Assembly: GCA_030248135.1 (NCBI GenBank)
Contig: JASANC010005145.1
Location: forward strand, 44,925 to 108,924
Direction of reading: 5' to 3'
Origin: Theristus sp. LFF4_11
Lineage: Eukaryota; Nematoda; Chromadorea; Monhysterida; Xyalidae
Length of the DNA stretch: 64,000 bases
Every line of letters begins with the position of its first letter. The first letter of the stretch is position 1. Below the pieces are notes generated by a model. It did not search any database, was not told the origin of the DNA, and saw nothing but the letters and a program-made list of their open reading frames with translations. Positions 34,101 to 46,800 of this stretch are shown here, one piece after another. Position numbers and translations under genes: made by a program.

Positions 34101-37100
34101 GAATAAAAGGACACGACCGTAGGATGACCTGACCGGAACTGCGGTGTATTGTCAGCAGTCAGAAATGAGCTATTTACTTTCTGTAGTTGTTCACAAAGGT
34201 TCAGTTGTTTGGACAGCGGGTGTGTGGCTTTTTTTGGGCCATCAGGCCTTTGACAATCGGATTTCATGCCGATCGTTCTCGGATTTACAAAGGTATTTAT
34301 TTCGCCTGTTTATTATTAATTCTGGTTGAGTTTTTCATGGGGACGGAAGTGCGGCTGTGTTTTTTTTGTATGACGTTTTTTATTGGACGTTGGGTTTCCT
34401 GTTGGTGTTTGTGCTTGATTTTTTTGTGGACTAAAGTTTTCAAACGTGTGAGGTGGGAGGGAAATGTCGAGGGACGTAATGAGGAACTTCCCTTTAACTA
34501 GGAGGGCTTGACAAATTGTAGATTTTGAAAAGAAAGTGTGCATCTGTATAACGAAGGTCTTTTGTAGTTTTGTGTCTCTGTGTGACGGTTTGAGTTTAAA
34601 GAAATAAGGAGATGTACAATATGAAGGTCATAGACTCGGTTGAGTGCACATCTGTATGAACGGTTTGAAAGTTGATCGATTTTGAAAAATTGAGAGGACT
34701 CCATTTTGAAAGCAACATCTGGGTGGCAAGGACAGGTGGCAAAATATTCAAATTTATTTAGAAAGATGTCAGACTGACCGCTGAGTCCAGCGCTTCTCAA
34801 ACTTGGCGTTTTTAGGTTTTGTCGAGCTAACAGGTGGGGCTTGATCTGGCCAGTGGGCAAGTGGAGTGGTGTGAAAGTGGTGAACCTCAAGGAAAGTTAT
34901 AATGTGAAAACAGTTTTAGTTAAATGTGAGTTGTGAATCATTTTTTTGGTTGGAAATTTTTGATGAAAGAAAAAACGCACATAGATACAACACAAAAAAC
35001 GCGTGCGGACAGTGGACCTTTTCGATAATCATCGTTGCGTCTGAACGATTTTGAATGGTCGACGCCAGAACCCAGACTATTTTTTCATGAAAATAATGTG
35101 GTTTTTATTGAAGTAACATAGTGTTAACCGCACGTGCAGCGGTTTTTTGTTGGTTCGGGTTTTATCAAGATTCTCAACAGACACGAACATTGGAAACTGG
35201 TTTCGTTGTGTTCTTTGGGACAGTAATTTTTTGTTGCAATTTGGTCGGGGTTTGAAGGTGACTAACAACGCGGCGTTTTTTCGTTGATTTTGTTTTTTCA
35301 TGTATTTTCGAACATTTATAGTCAGTCTATTGAAAGCGGAATCAAAACGCGTAGACGAAGCAGAGACTAGCGACGAACTGATTTGCTTTTTACGTTTGAC
35401 GCGATGCAAGGCGTCTCTTGATGGGCAGCTTTTTCATCTGTGTTCTGCAATCTTTTTTCTGGACTTGAAAAATCGTTTTCTGATTCGAATATAAAATAAC
35501 GTGTCTGTTTTTTTTGTTCGAGTCGAGCTCCTTTAAATTGAAAAGCAAGCATCGTGATAAATTACGTATCAGAAACTAGGCAGGTTTTTTTGGTTTCTGT
35601 TTTTGTCAACGTACGTTTTCTTTTTTTGCCACCTTTTGAATGATTGCAGTGCATCAATCAAAGCAGTCGTTTTTCGTTTGGAAAGTCGTTTATACTACAA
35701 CAAACATGAAATTTTCTGGTACAGCTGAAGTATACTGTAACATGATTGGAGTATGCGGGTAACATATTGGAGGTGTGGTAAGGAAAATAATAAACCCGTG
35801 TAAGATAGTTCTGTTCATTTTTATTGTTGTTATTTCATCGCAGCTTCCGTATATCATTCATCTCCAGACAAGACCGCACAGGTGAAATCTGCTTTACTCT
35901 CCAGGGAAAACAACGTCCAAGAAGCAAGCTAAGACAAAATTTTAAGACAAACAGACAACAAATTGGCACGGTTGATTGACTTGTGGTGTGTTGTGAAGCA
36001 AGAGATATAATTTATGGCGAAAAAATTTCAAGCTATAAGCATAATAATATCATTCAGTTCAAGGCCGATATGAGAAGCTTACTGAGCTAGCAAATGCAGC
36101 ATGTGTTTGTTGGTTGTAATATTTTGTGCGGCATACGACGTATTCCTTCTTACCTATATCATTTGTGGCTTGTTGTAAATGAATACAAGCTGGGAGATTA
36201 AAAATAGACATGAGACACATGGTGTGGATGGATATGCTTGTTTGGCCAAATGCCACGCTGAATTTGGCCGAATATTCAGTTTTAATGGCACCACTGTGCA
36301 CGCATTTTGTGTGCACAGCGTTTCGCTCTCATTGGTACATGTATGTGTCTGTCTATTTATGCATGTTTTTCAAAGCTGCTTCGCCAGTGATAGAATTTTT
36401 TGAAAGCTTATGGGGCTTGGGTTAGCATTAGCTAGTTTCTGATGTGTGTGTATTAACAGAAAATATGTATGGGAGCAGCTTGAATTCTTTTTTTCAAATG
36501 AACACTAAAAATTTAACGGGCGTCATGTCAGACGATTCTTTTACCGCATTTTTACAGTTTGCAGTGTTCCGCTGTGCGATTAAATTACAAAGCCAAAACC
36601 GCAAGTCTGTCAACGCACTCCAGTTCTATCTGCAATACTCGAAAGTAAAACGGCGTTTAATCGTAAAACCTCCGAAAAAGTGGTCAAATGAGCCAATAAA
36701 GTGAAGTGTGGGGTTAGTCGATACTCGTTTGTGCAGTTCAGACGAGGCAGTGACTGTTATGTGTTTTTATTGAACAAGAATCCAGACATCCTGTGTGGTC
36801 GTTTTCATTGATTAGCTCGATGTGTTCCAGTTTTTTTTTGCTTTAAGAACACCGGTTTGTAAGAATGTGTAATAACAGTAATGGTAAGTGAACAGTGTGA
36901 ACACCGTATCCCACTTTTTATCGACCAGGACCACACACCGCAGAATTCGAAATCGTGGGACGTTTGTTTGTGAGATGTTGTTGTTTTTGCTGCTGCTGCT
37001 GCTGCGTTGTATTGAATGTCTTGAGTTGTTTATTGAAGCTCAAAGCGGTGGAAGGTTCCTTGGCATCATAACTCTTCTGTTGATTGAAGAAAACTTTGGG

Positions 37101-40100
37101 GAACTTCTTTTGAAGGGGGCGGTTTCTTTGTGAAAGACCGAACAACATGCGTTTCCTCGACTGACTAGCTATCGTCAAATGTCAGCGCATTCAGATGTTA
37201 GCTTTGACCTTTCCTCTGAAGAACCACCAAACAAAGACGCTTGTTTGCATTCTAGCTTCCGACCAACGATGCGATGATAAGCTGTAAGTCGTGGAGTAAA
37301 CAAGATGCCGGTTGCTTGAGGCTTAACTTGAAAGTTTCCTATTGGACATTTCTTTGATTACTGTAAGCGACAAAACAGCAATTTGTATCCATCTGCAATT
37401 TTTCTTACAGTTTTGGGTGGGAAATAAATGTTTTTTTGTTTTTTTTTCGAGAAAGATTGAAGCTTTTATGCAAAAGCGATATTTTCGCACGTGTTTTTTT
37501 GTGGAATAATAGTTGGCTGTGGCTGCGAATTATTGCAATTTTAAGTACGGTGTGCAATGATGTGGTATGGACGCTCGATTATAAAAAGCCCAAAACTTAA
37601 AAAAAACAAAGCTGCTGAAAAAAGCGAACAAGCAATTTACACGTGTGGTTGGCGAGCATTCTCACAACATCAGTTATTTGCATTATTTCCGTTTTCCTTT
37701 TATAAATTACAACGTGTGTCTACTCAGCATACATTTAACCACAATGTTGATTTGTTTGGTCACGCTCGTCAAACCATGGGTACGTGTACGGTTTAGAATT
37801 TGTGTTTTTTGTTCATTGTTACGACCAGACATGAAAGGATGTTTATTTTTTGTCCCAGCCACAACAGCAAACAACAGAATAAATTCAATTTCATGCGTTT
37901 CATTTATCATCGTAGCCTCACAGGTATCCTGTCTTGTTTATACTGTTAGCGATAACGATTTATAACGATGAGCTTTGATGATTTTTTGCTTTTATATGCT
38001 CGTATCTGGGACGTCCTGTGGAGCAACTCAAAAAAATGACGAAAATTGTGTTTGCATAATTCAACCATGGTTTTTTCAAACTTTTTTGCATAAAAGGTCG
38101 TTTTCAAAGAGGTTTTCCGAAAATCGGTTTATTTTTTAAGTTTAGGTGTTGCGTGGCCTTCACGACTGTGAAAAAGACGGAACGGTCATGGTTAGTTTGT
38201 CATAATGCGTGTGCAACTGCGTTACTAGATAAATACAACGTTAGTTAGCGTTTTGTTTGGCCAATGCGCCACGAGCATTTTTTAAGCAACACAGCGCTGT
38301 GTTTTTACACACTTTGGACGGGGAACGAAAAGCTGTCAATTTTTATGCACATTGTTACACCACATGTGTGGTCTGTATTCGTCTGGTGCTTTGCAAGCAA
38401 GAACTCAAATGAACCAAGAAAACACATCAAAAACTTTGCAACGATGGTGGTATTAAAGCTTTCGCCGTGCCTTTGGGTGACGTCCACCACCGTATCCGAA
38501 AGCGGAACGATGTCAAAATGTGTTATTTTATCACACTGGTAATTTAGTCGCGCTTTTTCTCATTTGCGGTACAGTGCGGGTTTTTATAGAATTACAGTGT
38601 CTCTAAACGTGGTTTCGTTATCTGTGGTTTACGAAACGTTTATCAATATATGTTTCTGACAGCCAGAAATCGTACATGTAAATAACTCTGTTTATGCAAC
38701 TCCGTTTTAAACGCAAAACTTTACGTTTTTTACGCGCAGCTCTCCGGCTACACGGGTGTTTATCACTAACAAATTGTTTAAACCGACATTAACTCTTACA
38801 GTAGACAATGATTGTACAACTTTTTGCAGCTTGCAATAGAAATGGACTGTAAAATTTTCTAGATAAGAAACGAATAAGTGTTGAAAATAGTGATAACAAG
38901 CGTGGCGTGGTTTGTGGGATGCGTGGCGTCTGTGTTAAGCCAAAGTTACAATGTATGTTCGGTTTCACGATTACGTTGTAATACAGTTCAATATTTCACG
39001 TTGTAGTTTCGCAATGTGTAGCGTCAGTTGGGACATAAGATTGTTTGGGCCAACATAAAGCTGACTAATAAACAACAACAGTTTTGTTGACTTTTGTAAA
39101 ATTTACTTTACGTTCATGGCCTGGTACTACCTGGCTGGCTGTTTTTGTGGTGGCGGGAACGACGCCAAACGCTCATAAGTTCTCAGAGTCTGCGTTTTAC
39201 GGGGTGCACTTTTGTGAAGACGTCAAAACCCTGACGATCTGTGGCTTGGCAACGATTTTCGTGGTCGAAATTGGCATGTTTTGATGGACAGATTTGAACA
39301 TCCAGCGTTTGCTCACATATGAGATTCAGAAACCACAACACGCTTCTTGTTAGAAGTTAGATACAGACTTGCTTACAGGGTTGTATGGTTTATGTATGAT
39401 GCGTGTGCTGTCTTTTTTATCAATGTACTTAGAATATGCGGTTTGGCTCCACGTTGGTTAGATTTGCAATAAAAATATTCTACTGGTAGGTTAAACAAAA
39501 CCAAAGACATATGAAAGTGATTACTGGCAGACAGACGTGTGCCCGCAACGAAAACCGCAGACCACAGAAATGAAAAACGGACGAGTCAGTTGTGATCAGT
39601 AATAATGCTGATTTTTGCAACAGTGATCTTTTAGAGTCAGGTGCTAGTTGGTTTTGCGAGTTTCAACATGATTTTTTTGTGAGTTTTTTCAATTGTTTAA
39701 TGTCTTGTGGCACTGCGGTCAGTTCGATTTTAGAGAACTTGCTAACAGTTGTTCTTTTGAAGAACGAATTGCACAATGTTCGTTGTGGTTTTTGATTAGA
39801 GATTGATTTGTGGGTTTAGTTCGGTGGACTGTATCAGATTACATTGTTTGTAACGCCTCCTAAAAACGCGCGAAATACTGATTTAAGAACGGAACACATC
39901 TGGAGTTCAGCTTGGCTTGGGCCGTTTTTTTAGTCAAAAGTAGAAACTGGAGTGACAATTGACAGAACGTGCAAATAGTCAAGTGCGTCATGTTCAACAA
40001 CAACAATAATGTTCAACACGCTTTATGGGATACAAAATGATTCTTCAAGTGTAATCAATACAACAACGTCTCATTTTTTCGTGTCTGTATTTTCGGCGTT

Positions 40101-43100
40101 CAGATGGTTGATAGTGATAATAATTTTAGGGGGTTGTATACTATTTTGGGGTGTGATTTCTTCGCTGTTTTATGATGATTGTGTTAGTGTTGCAGGTGAT
40201 TGACATTTATAGTGCTGTGGAGGCAGTGAGCAATTTTTTCGCGTTTTCTTTGCATAGTAGGCACGAGGCAGTGGCATCGTGATCCAGCACGTTTGATAAT
40301 AATGGGCTTGGACGCTACTACTGGACTCAACGAGCTGTGCAACCTGCGATCCTCAATTTCGTTTTCCTTGGTTTTAGATGCCCTCGTATTACTGGCAATT
40401 TGATATCGAGTGCAATTTGCCACTATTGTATGTCATGTCCAAGGACAAAAAAAACACTCGCGATATCAGTGCTCGCCACATTCACCGTCACCGCAACGAA
40501 TAATGGATGTTTTCGGTAGGGAGCGGAGCGGGTGACGTAATTTAGATGAATTGTGTTGAGCAACAACGGGCGACCATAACGTGACCGTGGTTGAAAATGT
40601 GCGTGGCTTTCGTATTTCGAAGGGTGTATGTTTTTTACGCATCAATTCGTTTGCTAGTCGTGTAGGAAGAGCGTGTGTGAAGCGTGACTTGTGCTTGCTT
40701 CATCTACTTAACCTCAACCTTTTGAACCTAAATAACTGACCTCACTGTGTAGCATCTTGTTGGTGCTTTCTCGAATAACAAATAAAAATACAACAGCTTG
40801 GTAACTCGGTCACTTACGTGTTTATTTTTTCTTTTGAATTCAGATGCAGTGGTAGTTAATTGGTAAGCAAAATTTGCTGCAAAATCATCGGCTTCGAAAA
40901 AAATCGTGAAATAATGTTTGAAGAGAAGTAATGAATGACGAATGTAAACTGAGTAATGTGTTGCTTCTTAATCAACGTCTGTGTTGGTTTTTTTGTGTAC
41001 GTCCGGTTTCCGTTTTTTGCGGGTGTATCATATTTCCGGTTGCTGACAGATCGTAAAAACGGCTATCATAAAAAAACAGAGCACAAGCAGTCCGAAAAAG
41101 TGGTTGTCCAGGATGGGGAACATAAAAGCAGAAAAACCGAAACCGCAACTAATAGATTTTAAAAAAGCGTTCTGAGAATTTTTTGGATAACAAACATCAA
41201 ACTTTGAAATGACGACTGTTTTTGTATTTTTAGCTTTGCATGTTAATTTTTACACCTTAAAATTTGTAGATATAATGTCTTTTTTCCAATTTCAGTATTT
41301 CTGCAACAATTCGTGCGTCAACTGCGTTCCAACCAACAAACAGCCTGTGCGTCATCGAAATCAGGCGAAAGCAGTCCATCCACCCAACATTTTAGGTTCA
41401 ACATTCGCAGTTCTTCTCAGTAACAGTGTTTTGTTGTTTGTTGGTTAGTTCGCTATTTTTTGTTGATTTGTAGTTTTCTTCACTAACGCGTTTTTCGTGT
41501 TTGTTGTTTTGGTTTTCAAAGTAATTTTTCTATGATTTTCAGTTTTGCATCAATTTTAAAAATATACGGAATTTATCATTGCCCCGCCAGTCAGTCCTTC
41601 ATTTTTTCTTCCTGTTCGTTCGTTCGTTTTGCATTCGTGTTTTTTGTTTTGTTTTGTTTATTTTTCATTCTACTTCTGATTCTGAAGTGTAAGTACGCTT
41701 TTCATTGCCAAACATGTTATATTGTTCTGTTTTGTTTAATGATTTTGTCAAGTTTCCGACGTCGATTTGGTGCAACACCCGATCAATCCCTTTTTTCAAA
41801 ACGCAAACCATATGAGGTTTGTTTGTTTTGTATTTCAACTTCAACAACGAACAGTTTTAGAACTTTCCATCAAAATGTTGGCGAAAAAACATGGACTGGT
41901 TGTTGTTTCATAAGGTGGTGGGAGCATAAAAGCTGCAAGAGATTGCTGCACGTTGAATTGAGAAGCAGTTCCAGAATCGTCAAAACGGGACTTATTGGGC
42001 GTGCAACAAATCGGCGTTGGTTTGTTCGTTTGGTTTTCAAAAACATTGTTCTGGTTTGTTTTATTCACGTTAAGTAATAGTTTCTGTTGTGATTACTTAT
42101 GTGTTTGTGCAAACGTTTTTATGAGCAATCCTTTGTGTTGTTTGTTATTTAATCAAAACCAATGGTCCACATGCAATCGAGGAAAAGACCACACAGTACA
42201 AGCTTATGTTTTTAGTTTCCGTTTTTTTTCAATAGGCCGTTAATAAGATTTTTTCTTGTCAACTTGTTTTAATGCACATTTTTGCCATTTAAGCATGTTT
42301 GCTAGATCTTCTAGATTATCCCATGGTGCCCAGAATTTTGCTTACTTTCTGATCGATCAGTGAACAACAAGCATTTGCAGTGCATTTCTGTTTTGGTTGT
42401 TTTGAAGTCTGTTTGTTCGTGCCCAATATTGAATATGCAGCGTGGAGATGTGATATGATTTTGTCCCATGCAGAGAAAATACAGTCATTTAGAGAACACT
42501 GCATTCTGCGGCGAAAGTTCCTTTTTTATCGTTATTTTTAAATTATGAATTTTGTGCGTTTCAACGTTTTTTTTCAACAGTTCAGTGTTCTGTGCAAAAA
42601 TACCACGCCTACATTTCTGTAAAATGAAATGGGTGATGTAAAACTGGTAAAATGGATACGAACATTAATGTCAACTCAAAACGAGCAATAAAATGTATCA
42701 TTTCGAGGTTTTTATTGTTGACAATTTCGCTCCTAGAGTGGCTCATTTGAAGATCAGAAAAAGAAGATTGTGGTTTCCCACTTTCTACCGTCGTAATAGT
42801 CGTCTCGTGTCTGTTTTGTCGAACTATTTGTGTTTTTATTGTGCTTGTGTGGCTGTCGTTTATGGCTTGATTGGAGTTATATCAGTTTGAAATATGTGTG
42901 TGTGTTACTGTGTAGTGGATAGAGTATGTGAAATAAAAAAGGTTTATAGCCGCGAATAAAAAAGTTGCAATATCAATTCGTTTTTTTTGTAAGGGCTTTT
43001 TTGAAAATGTCGCTGATGACCTTGGAATGACGATTGAAATGGAGAAACGCAGATTTTGTGTGACAGCAAGCTGAAAGTTTTTTAGGGTGCAAAAATTCAT

Positions 43101-43896
43101 GAAACACTGATCGTTTTGGGGGAATTTCAAAGCGAACACTTTTCAAACCACACCAAAAACTTTTTCGTTTTGTATTTCGCTTTCTGTTCAAAATATGAAT
43201 ATTATTTTCCTTCAATTTTAGTCAACGTCATGCTTACAAAATAATATGTGCGAGTGAAATGTTCTTTTGTGGTCAACGTCAACAGATACAAACACCAATT
43301 ACCGCACCCCCAAAACAATATAGCAAAACACCACAATAAACAAAAAAGCATTGTTGTCAGCTGTTCTTGCATAGCGACGATGTTTCGATAACTGGAAGAA
43401 GTCTCTTTTGACGAAAAAAACGCAAGACAACGAACATTTTCAGCTAAAACCAATCTAATCGGACTAGAGAGAAATGGATGGATGTGATGTGTTTTTTGAG
43501 CACTTAGTTCACGGTGTTTTGAAAATAATATCACTAGACAATCTGTGTTCCGGTTTCGGACTAAAAAATCACGAAAAAAACCGATCTTGTTTTGTACAGA
43601 GAATCGATACACATCAAGACGCAAGATACAGAAACAAATATGGATGGAATGAGACCCGTATATGAGAGACAGTTTTGTGTGGTGTACGCACACATTGCGC
43701 GCGACGATCTATAGAAATTCTGACGCCACGACACGAATGATGTTCGACTTCTGGTTTTAGAAAACCAAGAAATCGACAATCAACAACAACTCGTTGTCGT
43801 GCGTCCTTGTGAGTGCGTGACGGACGACGACGTCTTGGACGTGTGTGCGATGCGCTGATTGGTCGGTCGCCTGTTTTCAAACGCACCAATCACGGC
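31112..43896. other. 12.8 kb without recognisable exons, T/G-rich on the plus strand
   Basis: I saw no open frame with family resemblance or GC-rich third positions on either strand. Composition is strongly asymmetric, with T and G far outnumbering A and C on the plus strand through most of 33-43 kb (typical text GTTTGTTTTGGTTTTC). This matches the sense strand of introns in this window. It may be a long 3' extension of the CDK inhibitor transcript, a long non-coding RNA, or introns of a gene whose exons I missed. A (CAG)n-type run near 37 kb gives a short poly-Gln/Lys frame that I do not consider coding. Confidence 0.4.
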
Positions 43897-46800
43897 TCAC
43901 GTGTGATTGTGCGCGGCGTGCGGCACCTCACCATCGGCGATCACGTGACCAGCCGCTGCGTCTGTATCCGCCGTCGCCTCGCTCTGTTTCGCCTGCGTGT
44001 GCTCGCGGTAGTGCGGATTCATGACGTACCAGTGCAACATCAGGTCGTACAGGTACTTGTACTCGTCCTGAAGTTGTTTTGGCGCGAGTTTTTTTTTAAG
44101 TTTCGTTGTTGTTTTTTTGCGGCGGTTCATTTCCGCTGTTCCACTACTGTGAAACTGTTGAAATTACGCAATTGCTGCCTTTATAAACTTGAATCTTGCA
44201 CGCTTATTACTTACTGATTGCTTCGTGCTCGTAAAGGCGCATTCATGAAGCAGTATTTAGTGACGCGTAGCTGTGTTGAAACATAGCTGCAAGGTCACTA
44301 AATTCTGCTTCATGAATGCCCCTTAAGGTTGTGAGACTAACCAGTAATCCAATTCTGTTATTCTGAATTCTAAAAATTTAAATTTAAAAGTCTAAAAATA
44401 TAAAACAGCCAATTCTGAAAAGCTGTTTGTCTGTTTTTCTCCGTTCGACTGTACGTATATATTGCAAATTGTGAAAAAAACGCTGTCACAAAACTCATCA
44501 ATCAGCATTCATACAACAATTGGAGGAGCACTGAACAGCCAATCAACAAGCAGGTTACACACGGTGACCGTATCAAAGTATCGAATGTAGCGAATCAAAA
44601 CAACACGTTTATCACTGTTATCAACACTGTTTGTCCAACCAATCACCAACAACACGCACCTTTGTGTCGATAATCTGCGGCCGATTGATTCTGATGAGTT
44701 TCACGGCATGAAACACGTCCACTTCAGCGTCCGTGTCCATCTGGTCGATGCAATAGTTGGCGCCAATGAAGATGCCGACACGCGACACGCCGTTACTGAA
44801 AACCGAATATCGCTGATGGAAGCAACGGGCAACAGGAAAGAGATCGGTTCGCTGCATTTCGACCTGTGCCTGGCTGGCCAACCGACACCAACCAGCTGCA
44901 GAAGAGCGGGTGGCGTCATAAAAAACAAAAAAAAACCGAAAAACTCACTGCGACAGCACGACGGTCGGCTTCGTCTCCGGTCGATCGGGCGCCCGCTTAC
45001 GCCACGACCGCACCATCTTGATCACGTCCACCAGGCCGGACGTCGACAGCGGCACCTTGTTCTGAATGGGCCACATTTTCACGCTCACGATGCAGCAGAT
45101 GCGAAAGTCGTCGGTGCTGCCGCCAGCGCCGGTGCTCGCCATCATTTCGCCGATCCGCATTGTCTGCAAAGACGGGCGCGTTTTTGGCGGGTTTTTTGTT
45201 GGATTTTTTGGAATGAACTACGCTGTCCGGATGCGTTCCGGCGAAACTGGAGCGCGTTATGGAGAATGTGTTTTTTTTATAAACACGCTCCGGTTTTGCT
45301 TGATCGCATGCCGGAAATGCAGTTCTAGTTTGATTGATTGAAGTATTGAGGAATAATAAGATTTGATTGATTCTGGTTTGTAAATATCAGGGTCAACAGG
45401 TCAACAGGTCAACAGGTCTGGTGGGTGGACTTTTTGGCAACGATTTTCGACCGTTAAACAAGAGGCTTCTGCACACGCGATGAATGTTGCTGAAAATGAA
45501 CGGAGGGAAAAAAGAAAAGAAAAGAAAATTGAAAACAAGCAGGAAAACTGAGGCAAGCTGTGTGTTCAGTCAGTGAAACTTTTCCAGCTGTTCAACCTTA
45601 TTGCGCGAACGTTTGGCCGAATTCTCATGATAGCCCAATTTCCGTTGGCGGCCGCGAAAAATCTGGAAAACGGAGCAGTAGATCATGCAAAACGAAAACC
45701 AAGGGAATGATCAATGCAAGAGAGAGAATGCACAGCAGAGGTTCATACAGAAGGAAAAATATAGAAAAATAACAGCAAAAAGCGGAGGAATATTCCACCA
45801 GAAATCAGAGTCAAACACAGCACGAGCGATTTGCCCTGATCCGATTCCTGATCTTCTCAATAACACAACCAAGCAACAAAACAAACCAGTTGTCGAACCG
45901 AATCAAAGTGTGTTTGACTGGAAAGGAAACGGAACAACTGGATTATGGAAAGCAAAGAAAGAAGGAAAGCGAGATAAAAGCACAGAAACGTTTGCGTGCG
46001 CGGGCGCAGGCAGGGGCACGTTCACGGGGCACGCATGCATCAGTGACACCGTCGTCGCCCCCCGTCGCAGTACCAGTTTCTCGTGCTCCGGATCCTCGTC
46101 CTTGTGCGTCTTCAGCAACGCCTTCAAATTGTCCGACGGTTTCTGGAGCATTTTGTGCTTTTGTGTAAATTTATAGCAACCTGATCCGAGGTTCTTGACG
46201 TCAAGAAGCAAAATCAAACAAAAAAAAACATTTTTGAACTGAAAACGAGCAGTAGCATTCCGGTTTTTTTCTGCTTTTCAATCGCGTACACAAATCATAT
46301 CGAACTGAACCGGTTTCGGCATGACAATCACAAAAAAAGTGAAAAACCAACAAAAAGCAGCCAAAAATGAAACGTGCAAAAAGTGCGTGTGTTTGTGTGA
46401 TTCGTATGAAGCTCGGTCGACAGAACGGTAACCATTCTCGATACTTTCGTGACAAATTCTGAGTTTTTTTTGGCTTTGAAGAAACATCCTTATCGTACCC
46501 TTTTCATGACTTTCACGGTGTGCGAGGTCATAGTTGGATATGATTGACAGTTGAGAACTTCCACGATGAACGGACCATACACCTGTTTGCCTTTGTCGTG
46601 CACAAAGTTCGGATATTGCTGGAAAAAAGTTTTGGATTTTGTTTTGCAGAGTTAAACAGAGCGAACTGATTCGTTCAAACCAGCTGTTCAACGTCTCAGT
46701 GGCCAGTTTATCAGCTTGTGAGAGAACTGGTCGTTTTTTACTGTGAACCTGTGCACTTGCACTGGATGGTCGAACCTGGATCCGTTCCCGCAAACCGGTT

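Noticed and set aside
36918..37178. Poly-Gln/Lys open frame (QQQQQQKQQ)
   Set aside because: A CAG/CTG-type run in otherwise non-coding DNA, with no neighbouring exon signal.
41532..42077. 181-codon plus-strand open frame
   Set aside because: Phe/Leu-rich by composition, no motif, and no splice context; probably a chance frame in T-rich DNA.
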